NCBI GenBank assembly: GCA_009733775.1
Contig: WOGZ01000089.1
Span: 1-64,000, forward strand
Length of the DNA stretch: 64,000 bases
Reading direction: 5' to 3'
DNA from: Alectoria sarmentosa
Lineage: Eukaryota; Ascomycota; Lecanoromycetes; Lecanorales; Parmeliaceae
Below the pieces are notes generated by a model. It worked only from the letters and a program-made list of their open reading frames with translations. It searched no databases and was not told the DNA's origin. Shown here piece by piece: positions 53,436 through 62,629 of this stretch; position 1 is the first letter of the stretch; every line of letters begins with the position of its first letter. The position numbers and the translations under genes are program-made.

Positions 53436-53496
53436 ACAGCTGTGCAGAGGGAGATCGTGACTGTTAAGGCAAGCTGTACGCTCTAGCAGATATCAG
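53436..53496 (-). repeat. Truncated leader cassette L7 before the helicase pseudogene
   Basis: On the minus strand: CTGATATCTGCTAGAGCGTA, CAGCTTGCCTTAACAGT, CACGATCTCCCTCTGCACAG. These are the first 60-65 bp of the leader, nearest L5 in sequence. The CTCCGG, TATCCACTG and CAGCTGG blocks are missing, and helicase sequence follows within about 20 bp. Confidence 0.6.
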
Positions 53497-55239
53497 TCAC
53501 TTTCCAGCTGGCTTGGTTCCGGCCAAAGGTGTGGAATATAAAAATATATAAGACTTGAAGATAATGTGGGTGTATGTATATATTATATAGTAGATAGAAA
53601 GTGCAAAAGATTCTTGGAACTTGGGTATTGAGTGTGGGGAGAATAAGGAGGAGAGATGGTTTCGGTGGGAGGGAAGGGGGTTTATATAGTTCAGGATGCC
53701 TGTGGTGAATTTCCTCTGTTTGGAATGATTTGAGAAAGGGAATGACATGCAGCAGTGAAGGCTCTGTTTCATCACTACAATCTCCTGAAATCAAGAGAAG
53801 GGAAGAACATTCACCTGCAAACGAATGAATGTTGACAATGAATGCTATGCGTGAATGCGCTCAACTTGGTTTCAGCTCTGTCTTCTCCTCACCTCTATCT
53901 CCTCTTCATCTCTGTCTTCTCTAAATTCTCTGCCCACTTCACCGCCATCCAGCCACCCAAACAAAGCAGTCGTAGTTGTCAAATGACACTCATTTGAAAT
54001 TTGACGCTGGATGTTACCTGTTAACGGTTTTACACGAGTTAATCTGTGAACTGGTGGAAAGTGATCGGTATTTCTCTATTCGAACCCCTTTCCTGCCTGA
54101 CTGACTGATGCAAAAAGCTCGGGCCGAATCATGAGAGCGTTACTACCCTACGGGGTTTCACCCTACTCATGCCACTCGTGGTTTTCGACCCTACGAAAAC
54201 CCCAATCAAGGAATTTTATACCACAGCCCCGAAGGACGAAAATTCCTTCTTAATTGTTTATATGTTCCTCACATTTTCTATCAATTGCGGGCGGAAATGT
54301 CATTGGGCCGCTTTTCAGACCGCACCCCAAGATCGCACACCAAGCCGTTGTCATTAAGCCGCTCCCACCCCATCTTTCCTCACCAAGCCGCTACTACCCA
54401 AGCCACTGCTACACCCAATCGCTTCCTAAATTCCTACCTTACCTCTCTCACGAGACCGCTCTCCACCAAGCCGCTCTTACAAGACCGCTTCCACAAAGTC
54501 GCTCCCCACCAAGCCGCTCCCATCAAGCTGCTCCCCATCAAGTAGCTCTCACCAAGCCGGGGCTCGTCAAACCGGATTTCTCCCACCCATAAGAGGAAAG
54601 CTCTCTCACCAAAACGGGGCCTATTTCTTCAGCGATGATATGCCTAATGCCTCGTCTCTTTACACGTTGTTCTAATCTACGCTTCACCTTTTTATTCAAT
54701 GTTTGAAATTGAGATGCTTTCATTTTCGCCGATTCCTAAAGGAACGAGAAATGGACGCTTGGAATTTTCAGATTGTGGAATTGTTGATTGCCTTGTCTTT
54801 ATATTCTCACTCAACGAAACCATCTGATATCTTAGGATCAGACCCTTTCAACCAATCCTCCAAGTCCAAGCGGTTAATGTCATTGATGCAGACCTCAATT
54901 TGTTCCTCATTAGGTCCATTCTCCAGACACAAGTACCATTCCCACTCCGCTGTATGAACCGTGCATTGTCAATACCGTCGTGCCACACAAGATTCGTGAA
55001 ATCCGTTTTCTCGAAAATGATGAAAGTCTTACGCGCTCTGAGTTACCTTTGAGCTCATACCATCACCGTTTTCCCCGCTTGCTTCCCTAAACACATCCGC
55101 ACGTTCTACATATCCCCGACGATCCTCATTAAATCCCTTGATACCTCCTCCGCGACGTAACATAACAATATGGATTCCGCCATGAACTGTGTAATAGGCG
55201 AATGCGCTCGGTACCGAAAATGACGCGATAGGTTTGAAG
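53497..55239. other. Gene-poor stretch with degenerate repeats
   Basis: About 1.7 kb. No supported gene. It contains a purine/pyrimidine-biased segment and the irregular AAGCCGCT repeat listed separately. Several short ORFs (54169-54357, 54254-54592, 54703-54957) lack recognisable features. Confidence 0.4.
54340..54560 (+). repeat. Irregular short repeat around AAGCCGCT
   Basis: The word AAGCCGCT (or a one-base variant such as AAGCCACT, AGACCGCT, AAGCTGCT) recurs about a dozen times at 10-25 bp spacing, often within CACCAAGCCGCTCCC. Spacing is irregular, so it is a degenerate minisatellite rather than a clean tandem array. Confidence 0.5.
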
Positions 55240-55950
55240 CTAATCGATCAGAGCTGCCTTTAATAATGCGTTTGTTCGTAGATTTTGAATCGTAACTTGG
55301 CCCAGAGATAACCTAGTCTCCAACTCTTTTCCTATCCTGTCTGAAATCTCTCTCTTTTCGAATAACATCAGTTGTTCCTCCTCCAGGCGTTCAATCCTCC
55401 TAATCAGAGAGTCGTTGATCGATTTCCCCTTCCCTATATGCTGTGTCATCTCGTTCAGATCCGTGAAGAGTATCTCTACTTTGCCGTTATCCGTCTTCAA
55501 AAGAGCTTCAAGACTTACCGTCCTATTAATCCTCTTCTCGATCAAAAGATCATTCTTACTTCCTCCACTATTCGGCGAGTACGCAGCGTTTCTTCGGTTG
55601 CAATACACAACTCCTATCACGAATTTCTAGCTCAGCTCGAAACTCCTCTCTTTTACACATAAACTCGTAGCATGCTTGAATGTCCTTCAGGTATTCTGTG
55701 AGAGCGCGGTCTTTATCAACCATGAGGCACCATTTACCGCCTCCTTCTCGATATCGTCAAGAGCCACATTCTGACTGATCGGTGTCATCGTCAAGGACCA
55801 AGTCCTCTTGACCCAGAAGTCCCCGAACTGTCTCCAGTTCACGAGCTGAGCCAATGATAGTATGAATAGCGGTTGTCGTCCCGCCTGTTGCTTCCCGGGT
55901 GCCGCTCTGCCCCTGTTGTACTTTCTTGCGGTCCTCTGCTTACCCCGCAT
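55240..55950 (-). pseudogene. Decayed coiled-coil gene fragment
   Basis: Minus-strand pieces in two frames: ALTEYLKDIQACYEF then MCKREEFRAELEIRDRS (about 55600-55720), followed after a frame change by NDLLIEKRINRTVSLEALL, FTDLNEMTQHIGKGKSIN, RRIERLEEEQLMLFEKREIS and RIGKELETRLSLGQVTIQNL, ending at 55240. Heptad character is clear, and the break near 55580 makes it a remnant. No leader copy is seen upstream (higher coordinates). Confidence 0.45.
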
Positions 55951-57019
55951 AACCCAAAGAGGGAAAAAGACCAGCGAATTTGAAGTTTTGGACTTTACAG
56001 TGAACTGTCAAGCTTCGAGGAACAGAAAAATTGTGGCCATTGCAGTGGAAAGTCCCGATATGCATATCAAAACAACATCCTTATACACTTGAATATTCCT
56101 GAAAGTGACCAAGCTCAAGAAAAGAGGAAATGCTGTCATATTGAGGGAACATCCCTGAAACTTCCTGTCATTCTTGGATATTATGAACTGCGGAAAACGT
56201 GAATTCGCCACAATTTTGGAGTAAAAGTTCCATGAATTCAAGGAGTCCTTGAGCATCGCGAGGCTCGTGTAGTATAAGACTGCCGTCATCTTGTGAGAAT
56301 ATCGCGATACATTTCCTCATATTCTGACCACATCGAGCATTGCAAAGTATCATTTCCCAGAAATAGCCCTCTCACTTACGTCATTTAACTGATTATCCGA
56401 GATATCTATGTAATGCCAAACAAAAGGAAACATGTTTCATGTCATCGCCAAAAGTCGTCGTTTGACAGGAATCCCCACACGGATCTCCCACTCCTTTGTT
56501 ATCTATACCTATATATGCTGGAAAAGAAAACCAAGACTGTGGCTTCATTCGCCATCGCAAGTCGTCATCCAAAGGGGAAGTTCCCCTTCAACTTCTCAAC
56601 TCGTGTCGCAGAGCCCCGGAAAGATAAACGTAAAGAGGTTCACGCCTCTCGTCCAAGACAGATGAGAAGAAGAAAAAGAGAGAATTGAGAAGCTGTCGGT
56701 GCTGATAAGATGGTTTGGGGGGGCGTCTGTAAGCTTGTAGTAGGGGACAAAGTTTGAGGAAGAGGAGGTTGGGCGCGGAAAGAGGTCGGAAGCTATGGCT
56801 CTGGGGCGGATGATGGGATCGTAGATCCTAGTGTTCAGAAGAGTGTTATCTAAGAAGTTCTTGAGGATTTGTGACAATTAATGGGCACGAATTGGTTATC
56901 TATGCTTCTAGCAGGACTAAAGAACACCGATTGTTCATGCATACGTTCTTGGTTTGCCGGCAAAAGTAGGAAAGAATCCGTCCATCATCATCCCCAACCG
57001 GCATTGACAACAGGGATCT
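55951..57019. other. Intergenic, nothing recognised
   Basis: About 1.07 kb. Short ORFs on both strands only; no motif, repeat or RNA gene found. Confidence 0.4.
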
Positions 57020-57430
57020 CAGAACCCCCAGAGCGCTGCGAGCATTGCGACCAGTAGAAGGATCCCAGCGCTACCGTCGAATGCACGGAATTGACCAGCG
57101 AGATTCTTGGCTTTGGTAGGCGAGGCGGAGGCAGTGGTGGTGCTTGTAGCCTGGATTGGATTAGCGAGCTGTGCTCTCTGCAACAGGATATGTTTCTTAT
57201 CTCACCTTCGTAGTACTTGGACTAGCGGTTCCGGGTGCGACTCCACTTGTTGTCTCGCTTGATGTCCCTGCCGAGCCAGATCCTTTTGTCACAACGGAGA
57301 TTGACGAGCTGGGACCGACGACGGGTGCTGGAGTGTTCGTGGTAGATGGCGTTACTACAGGGCTTATCGTCAGAATGGGGGTAAGTGACGCTGATCCTCC
57401 GGAAAGACCGCCTGTGAGGATGTAATTGTC

Positions 57431-57486
<56 letters not shown>

Positions 57487-57870
57487 TACTCCTGCTGCTC
57501 GCAGCCGCTCTCTTCATGCTCAATCAAAAGCCGATGCAGTCAATTGCGGACTTGTTTTGTGCTACAGTAGCAGTGGATGAGCGAGAAGGAGCCATACCAG
57601 TCAAAGTAGCGTAAAGAACAGTGACATCGGGTGTATCGAGGCTGATTGGTGGGAGTGTTGCCCCACCAGTGGGGTTGAGAACGCTGTATTCGGAAGCCAC
57701 GAAAGTTGCAGCAGCGCCGAGATTGTTGGTTTCATTCCTAGATTTGGCGTCATTTAGCTTGAGAGATTTTGTGTTAGGAAGAGATTTACGAACGCTGAAG
57801 GGGCATCATTCCCTAGACCGTACACAAGGCTTGCAAATAGGATAACCGTAGGCACAGAGGAGAGATGCAT
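57020..57870 (-). pseudogene. Ser/Thr-rich GPI-anchored-type surface protein, copy 1, frame interrupted
   Basis: ATG at 57870 gives a signal peptide (HLSSVPTVILFASLVYGLG) and NDAPSAFVNLF; then the frame must change to continue PNTKSLKLNDAKSRNETNNL, ATFVASEYSVLNPTGGATL and DTPDVTVLYATLTG. A stop follows near 57520, and a (CT)n run (57431-57482) sits in the coding strand as an ERERER tract. After it a Ser/Thr-rich stalk (GGLSGGSASLTPILTISPVV) runs to an intron (GTGAGA..ATCCAG). The last exon encodes a GPI-type tail (KNLAGQFRAFDGSAGILLLV, AMLAALWGF), stop at 57020. The same plan exists in copy 2 next door. Either lesions or unrecognised introns separate the parts. Confidence 0.55.
57431..57482 (+). 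repeat. (CT)n microsatellite
   Basis: An uninterrupted run of CT dinucleotides, roughly 25 units, inside the copy-1 surface-protein gene. Length polymorphism here would shift its frame. Confidence 0.9.
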
Positions 57871-58181
57871 GATGATAATCGAGTGGTTGAAGATTTAGAA
57901 GATGTTTTTAGAGAATGACAGGTGTGTATTTCTTTGAAGGATGGCGCGAAATGGTAAAAAACTGATTGCGAAGAGACGTGCATTCACTCTCGTAATTTAT
58001 ACTAATCTCCCTGTCACTCACAATTCACGCACCTAGCCGTCACCTTCCCCCTTTGGGATGCTCCGCCCCTCACTGACTGCGCATCGAAGCATTCTTATTA
58101 CAACAAAGATATTTGATTCGCCGAAAAAGAAGGAAACAAACCGTCTAACATATCCTGCAACCTTGAGTCGTTTCGGTCATT

Positions 58182-59001
58182 CTACATCCCAGCCAGTATC
58201 CCCATCAGTAGAAGGATCCCAGCAGTGCCTGCAAAGCTATGGAATTGACCAGCGACACTCTTCTGGGAGTTAGTAGACGAAGCGGAGGTACTACTGGTAT
58301 TGATAGCTGGAGCCTGGAGTGCGTCAGCGGGCTGTGTTTTCTGGCATAAGAAACGCTGTTATTCTTACGTTGACAGTACTTGAAGCAGCGATCGCAGATG
58401 CGACTCCCGAGGTTCCCATTGTACTAACTCTGCTCGGCGAAGCGATTCCAGCCGTCGTCTCGCTTGACAGCGCTGGTGAGCTTGAAGATCCCGCCATCAC
58501 TGGGACCGACGAGCCCGAAGTCGCAATCGTCGCGGGAGAAGTCGTGCTAATTGGCATCATACCTCCAGAGCTCGTTGTCAAAGGCGTGGCGGGCGTCTCT
58601 GATCCCATGGAAGGTCCTCCACTAATACTCTCTGTGAGGGTGTCATTGTCAGCCCTTACAGTCGAGATCGTGCTACTTGTAGTCGGTCCCATCATGCTCA
58701 ATCACTACACGGTCGAGTAGGTCACAGGCTGATACTGGGCTGGGAACCTGGGGTTATGGGGCCGTACCACTCAGACCAGAATTAGATGTGGTCACAACAC
58801 CGGTAGTAGTGCTGGCAGGGGGGCTGACTGCGGTGGAGACCGTGTTCAAGGAAGGGCTGGGACTGGCTCTGGAGACCTTGGTATTAGGATAGAATATTTT
58901 CTCGATCTGGGAAGGAGTACCAACGACTGAGGCCCGGATTGTCCTTGACTGTGGACAAGACCTGCAAAGAGAAACACAACTTGCGCATAGGAGAACCGCA
59001 T
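58182..59001 (-). pseudogene. Ser/Thr-rich GPI-anchored-type surface protein, copy 2, frame interrupted
   Basis: ATG at 59001 starts a signal peptide (RFSYAQVVFLFAGLVHSQG). The mature part is in a different frame (VVGTPSQIEKIFYPNTKVSR, then a Ser/Pro/Thr stretch ending at a TAA near 58756). The stalk (ADNDTLTESISGGPSMGSE; TTSSGGMMPISTTSPATIA) is followed by a 55-bp phase-0 intron at 58314-58368 (GTAAGA..CTCCAG) and a GPI-type tail (KSVAGQFHSFAGTAGILLLM, GILAGM). It aligns with copy 1 at the FYPNTK block, at the TTGAGCATG region and through stalk and tail. Tandem paralogues, both probably damaged in the 5' half. Confidence 0.55.
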
Positions 59002-59620
59002 GATGATACACGAGCGGTGGGGGAGTGGGATCAGATTGTAGGGAACGGCAGGATTGTTCTATGCACAGATGACTGCCAGTAAGTTTGTGACGGACAGCTC
59101 TACATATACTCTCGCAAGCAATACAAGTCTGCAATGATAGTCAGACATCTCGACCTAGCTTTTCCCCTTTCCGAGCGCCGGACCTCATCGGGATGCTTCG
59201 CCCAAACATCATAAGACTTACCGAGACATTGTAACTAATAATAGGGAGGATTGAAAGGAAGTCATATGACGAACGGCTTGCAGATTCAGAATACTTAGCC
59301 CTATCGAGGGTATGAACATGCACTTCATTTCGCTTGAATGCCAAGATTTAAGAGGGAGGGGTTAGAAGTGATTTTGTGTTTGCTGCCGCCACCGCCGCCG
59401 CCGTTTGGCGCGTCTCTGCAAGGATCACCTGCCTGGAATTGTGGGGCGTGCGGGAAACAGCATGTGTCCACGGGTATAAATTTCCTGTAGCCTTCTCCCT
59501 CACCTTAAGACACATCTTCTCCGGAAATCCGTCTTCAGGCAATTTCACAGCAGAAACATCAATTTTTCAAATCCCGAACTGAAACAGCAACTTCGTTCAA
59601 GTCGATCCATCTCAATCAAG
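59002..59620. other. Intergenic, divergent promoter region
   Basis: About 620 bp between the copy-2 surface-protein start (minus) and the small Gly/Asn-rich gene (plus). A GCC/GCCGCC run occurs near 59382-59404. No gene is supported. Confidence 0.4.
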
Positions 59621-60012
59621 ATGCCCCAATCGTCAGGCTCAAGCGGAAAGGGATACGACGTGACCAGCTCCGGCACCAACAGCCAAGTATGTATCCCCTC
59701 TAGATTCTATCTAGCCTGCCATGAGACACTGACCAACCTTTTTTGGCAGGGCAATCACTACGACAGCCGAGACTACACCCCTTCCACCGGAGGCAACCAA
59801 GCCAACGATAACACCTATCACTACTCCAACAACGACGGTAAGTCGGATCATTCCATCCCCCTTGCGAAACAACAGGGTGAGAGATTCCGAAAGGAGCAAG
59901 AGGCTGAGACGGGGAAACAGGAAGCTACTATTACAGCAACTCGAACGGATCCACCTATCACAACGATGGCAATGGCGGGTCCAACTATACCGCTCCTGGA
60001 GGGAAGAAGTGA
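59621..60012 (+). CDS. 81-residue Gly/Asn/Ser/Tyr-rich small protein
   Basis: Exons 59621-59686, 59750-59837 and 59921-60012 (introns 63 and 83 bp, GTATGT..GGCAG and GTAAGT..AACAG). The product starts PQSSGSSGKGYDVTSSGTNS and ends SNYTAPGGKK. The middle consists of YHYSNNDGSYYYSNSNGSTY and HNDGNGG, short repeats of Ser-Asn-x-(Asp/Asn)-Gly with Tyr. Small proteins of this composition occur in many filamentous ascomycetes and have no established function. All three exons are short enough that the gene is easily missed. A decayed copy lies 350 bp downstream. Confidence 0.75.
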
Positions 60013-60371
60013 ACCGGTTGATGAGACAGCGGCCTGGCCTGGTCTGGACGCAGCTGGTTATCTTCGGGTTAGAGGCGGTAGTTGTTCTGTGGAGATTTGC
60101 AGAGATGTGCTCCATGGAGATGCTTGCTGTTAGCTAGGTACTTTAGAGACGCAATTGACAAGGGCTTGCAGCTTGATTTGTCACAATGTTTTGCAAGATG
60201 TTATTGATTGACACAGTTGTGTTGTAAGGTACGCTGTAAGCCTAGCGGCCTACTACTCCAGCGGCACAGGATCACATGACCATTTCGCACCTAGATCGAC
60301 AAAGAACGTATCACTGTGCAAATTTAGACCGTCCATCCAGTGATAACACCACTTGAATCAGGGGCAGAGCC
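60013..60371. other. Spacer between small gene and its decayed copy
   Basis: About 360 bp, no feature seen besides the probable transcription end of the small gene. Confidence 0.35.
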
Positions 60372-60598
60372 TCCAACCGCCGACTGAAATTTTGGGCCAA
60401 CAGCCACGACAATAGGGACTACGACGTGACCGGCTCTTGCGCCAACAGCACAGTAATCCAAAGCCCCCAACTCCCGAAGTATTACTCCTGCATAAGTCGC
60501 AAGGCAACTACAATCAAAACGGCGACTATTGGTCTTCTTCACCAGAGCACACAACAAGCCAATCCAGATCCTTCACTATTACTCCAACACAGACGGTA
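60372..60598 (+). pseudogene. Decayed tandem copy of the Gly/Asn-rich small gene
   Basis: DYDVTGSCANS at about 60418-60450 matches YDVTSSGTNS of the intact gene. GNYNQNGDYW near 60505 matches GNHYDSRDY, and HYYSNTDG ahead of a GTAAG donor (60573-60598) matches YHYSNNDG ahead of the second intron. The pieces are in different frames and no start or third exon is evident. Confidence 0.55.
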
Positions 60599-60992
60599 AG
60601 CCGCCTTGAAGACTGGCCCTCGTAAAATCTTGAGAACAAAATGATGAGGGTCGACAGAGGATTACCAATACAAAAATCGAACAGAACGAGGGTGTCATAG
60701 CGGAGATCTTGGTTAGCTGTAACGACGTTATGATTACAGAGCAAATTCCTTCTCGATTTGGCATATTTGGAGGATTGACCAGATACTTCTGTACGCATAG
60801 CTTGGAATGAAAACCCTCGTCCAACATCTCCCACGGACAATCAGCTTCTAGAATATTTCCATCTGCAACGCACCCATCAAAACATGCAAGGTGGTATACA
60901 TCGTAAAAGACTGCACTGAAATACCCTTTTTTCACTCACGTATCCCGTACGACGCCCACGACGAAAGATGTCATATACAGTTTGAGCAGAAA
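60599..60992. other. Intergenic, convergent end
   Basis: About 390 bp; no supported feature. Probable 3' flank of the HMG-box gene. Confidence 0.35.
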
Positions 60993-62137
60993 CTAGGCTT
61001 TTGGCTGTTTGTGTTGGACATCCTTGTTCAAGACAGTTTTCCGCTCCTGCGTATACCTTGCCATGTCCTGGGCGGCCAAATCTTGGTAAGGCTAGAAAAA
61101 ATCAGCGTCTGAACCAACCCCCAATGTACAGCGACATACCTTCTTCTCACTAGCTGAAAGAGCCTTCCATTCTCTGGCTGTCAGCTTTGCAGCCTCGCCA
61201 ACTTTCAGGCCCCTGAGGTCACCCGATTGCCGCCGCTCCTGATGGAACCAGGTGAATGGACCACGTAGGCCTTTGACCTGCCTGTGGTCCTGTAATTGGG
61301 GTACACTCCCACCCAGTCTTCTGAGATGCTGCCGCGCAAGATTGGCCTTGTGAATGATTGTTGGAGTATGCGATTCAATCCACTGGCGATAAGCCGTAGC
61401 ATTCGCGGCTTTGTTCTGATTTGCGAGGTGGTTGTAGTGCTTCCAAGTATTAGTCAGGGAGGACGGGGCGATCTTCACAAGGGTGCATATACCTCAACTT
61501 TTTCTGGAGTCAGCTGTTTGTACTCTGCACTTGCTTCTTTCGACAAACTCCCAAAGTTAACTCTTGCAGCGCTATCTGCCCTCATCTTTTCCGCTAAAAA
61601 CACCCCCCATGTACTAGACGCAACCCCATGAGGAGGCTTGAGAGCTGTTGCCTTGAGCTGCCTTTTAGTTAAAGCAGATTTCTGTACCTCCGTCAACACC
61701 TTTGGCTTCCTGAGCTTGGGCTTGGGCTTAGCCTTCGCCTTCGCCGCCTTCTTCTTCTTTGCAGGCTTTGGCTTGGGTGTGATTCGCGGCTTTGCCTTGG
61801 ACTTGGCTTTTGGCACCGCTTTTGGTGTCGTCTTCTTGGGTGCAGGCTTCTTGGCGGCTTTTGTCTTCGAGGTGGTTGGGGCCTTTCTGGCTGCCGTGGT
61901 TGTCCTTCCGGTGTGGGCTTTGGGCCGAGATACAGCTCTTTGCGCGTAAGTTCGGCGAAGTATCGGTGTGATTAGACTGGATTTGAGTAGGAGGTCGGAA
62001 AGGTGTTGCGATTGGAAGATATCGTAGAGAGCAGGCACGCGTTCAACACGGGAGGAGCTGAGCCCCGTGCGATTGCCCAGACATTGCAGCGTCAATTTAG
62101 GCAGCTGTAAGACGAACCGACTGCCCTGAGAGATCAT
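60993..62137 (-). CDS. Mitochondrial HMG-box protein with two HMG boxes (Abf2/TFAM-like)
   Basis: Exons 62137-61493, 61439-61140 and 61091-60993 (introns 53 and 48 bp, both phase 0) give 347 residues. The N-terminus (ISQGSRFVLQLPKLTLQCLG, then a region ending ILRRTYAQR) is basic and hydroxylated with an RRTYA-type cleavage region, as in mitochondrial presequences. A long Lys/Pro/Ala segment (about 75-145) follows. HMG box 1 is about residues 170-240 (STWGVFLAEKMR..EYKQLTPEKVEHYNHLANQN; the intron sits at KVE/HYN). HMG box 2 is about 265-330 (GPFTWFHQERRQSGDLRGLK; LSASEKKPYQDLAAQDMARY). Such proteins package and maintain mitochondrial DNA. Divergent from prp5 across 492 bp. Confidence 0.85.
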
Positions 62138-62629
62138 GGTGATTTCTCGAAATGTAGCAGAGCGAGTTTGGTGCGATTGGTGGAACAGACGAACAACGAA
62201 GGTCGAAAAAGAAGTCTCATATCAAGCAATCAGCGTCGCGTGAGGTGGCTGGTACGCTAGCTGCGTTTTTGGGAACGCTAATGACGAGCTAAATTCTGCC
62301 CTACCATGACTATCTTCTCCCCTCGCTGCATGAAGAGAGGAGACACAATAGACACACTATCTATGTTTCCCTTCCGCAAAAACCAAAAATCACTGCGTAT
62401 GCAGGATTCGTAAAATTATTTACTGTTTCCAAACCAGATTCCAGCTCCACTGGCTGAACCTCCAACAGAGAAGCTCGAGGTAGCTAAACTACTTGTGCGG
62501 GCATTTACCCTCACCAATACTCCCTAGGAGATGCAAGAAGTGTTACGAGATCTATCTAACGGCGGAAGCCGTCATCTCTCACGATAATAATTTCCTAAAG
62601 TACAACTCACTGGTCAAAGGCGGGATCTT
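62138..62629. promoter_or_regulatory. Shared divergent promoter of HMG-box and prp5 genes
   Basis: The only sequence between two divergent starts. No ORF; AT-rich patches and a TTTACTGTTTCC segment, but no site that I can name with confidence. Confidence 0.5.

Noticed and set aside
57171..57425. 84-codon + strand ORF
   Set aside because: Antisense of the Ser/Thr-rich stalk of the surface-protein gene.
61638..61949. 103-codon + strand ORF, highly hydrophobic, looking like a membrane protein
   Set aside because: It is the antisense of the Lys/Ala/Pro-rich segment of the HMG-box gene, which automatically reads as Phe/Leu/Gly-rich.
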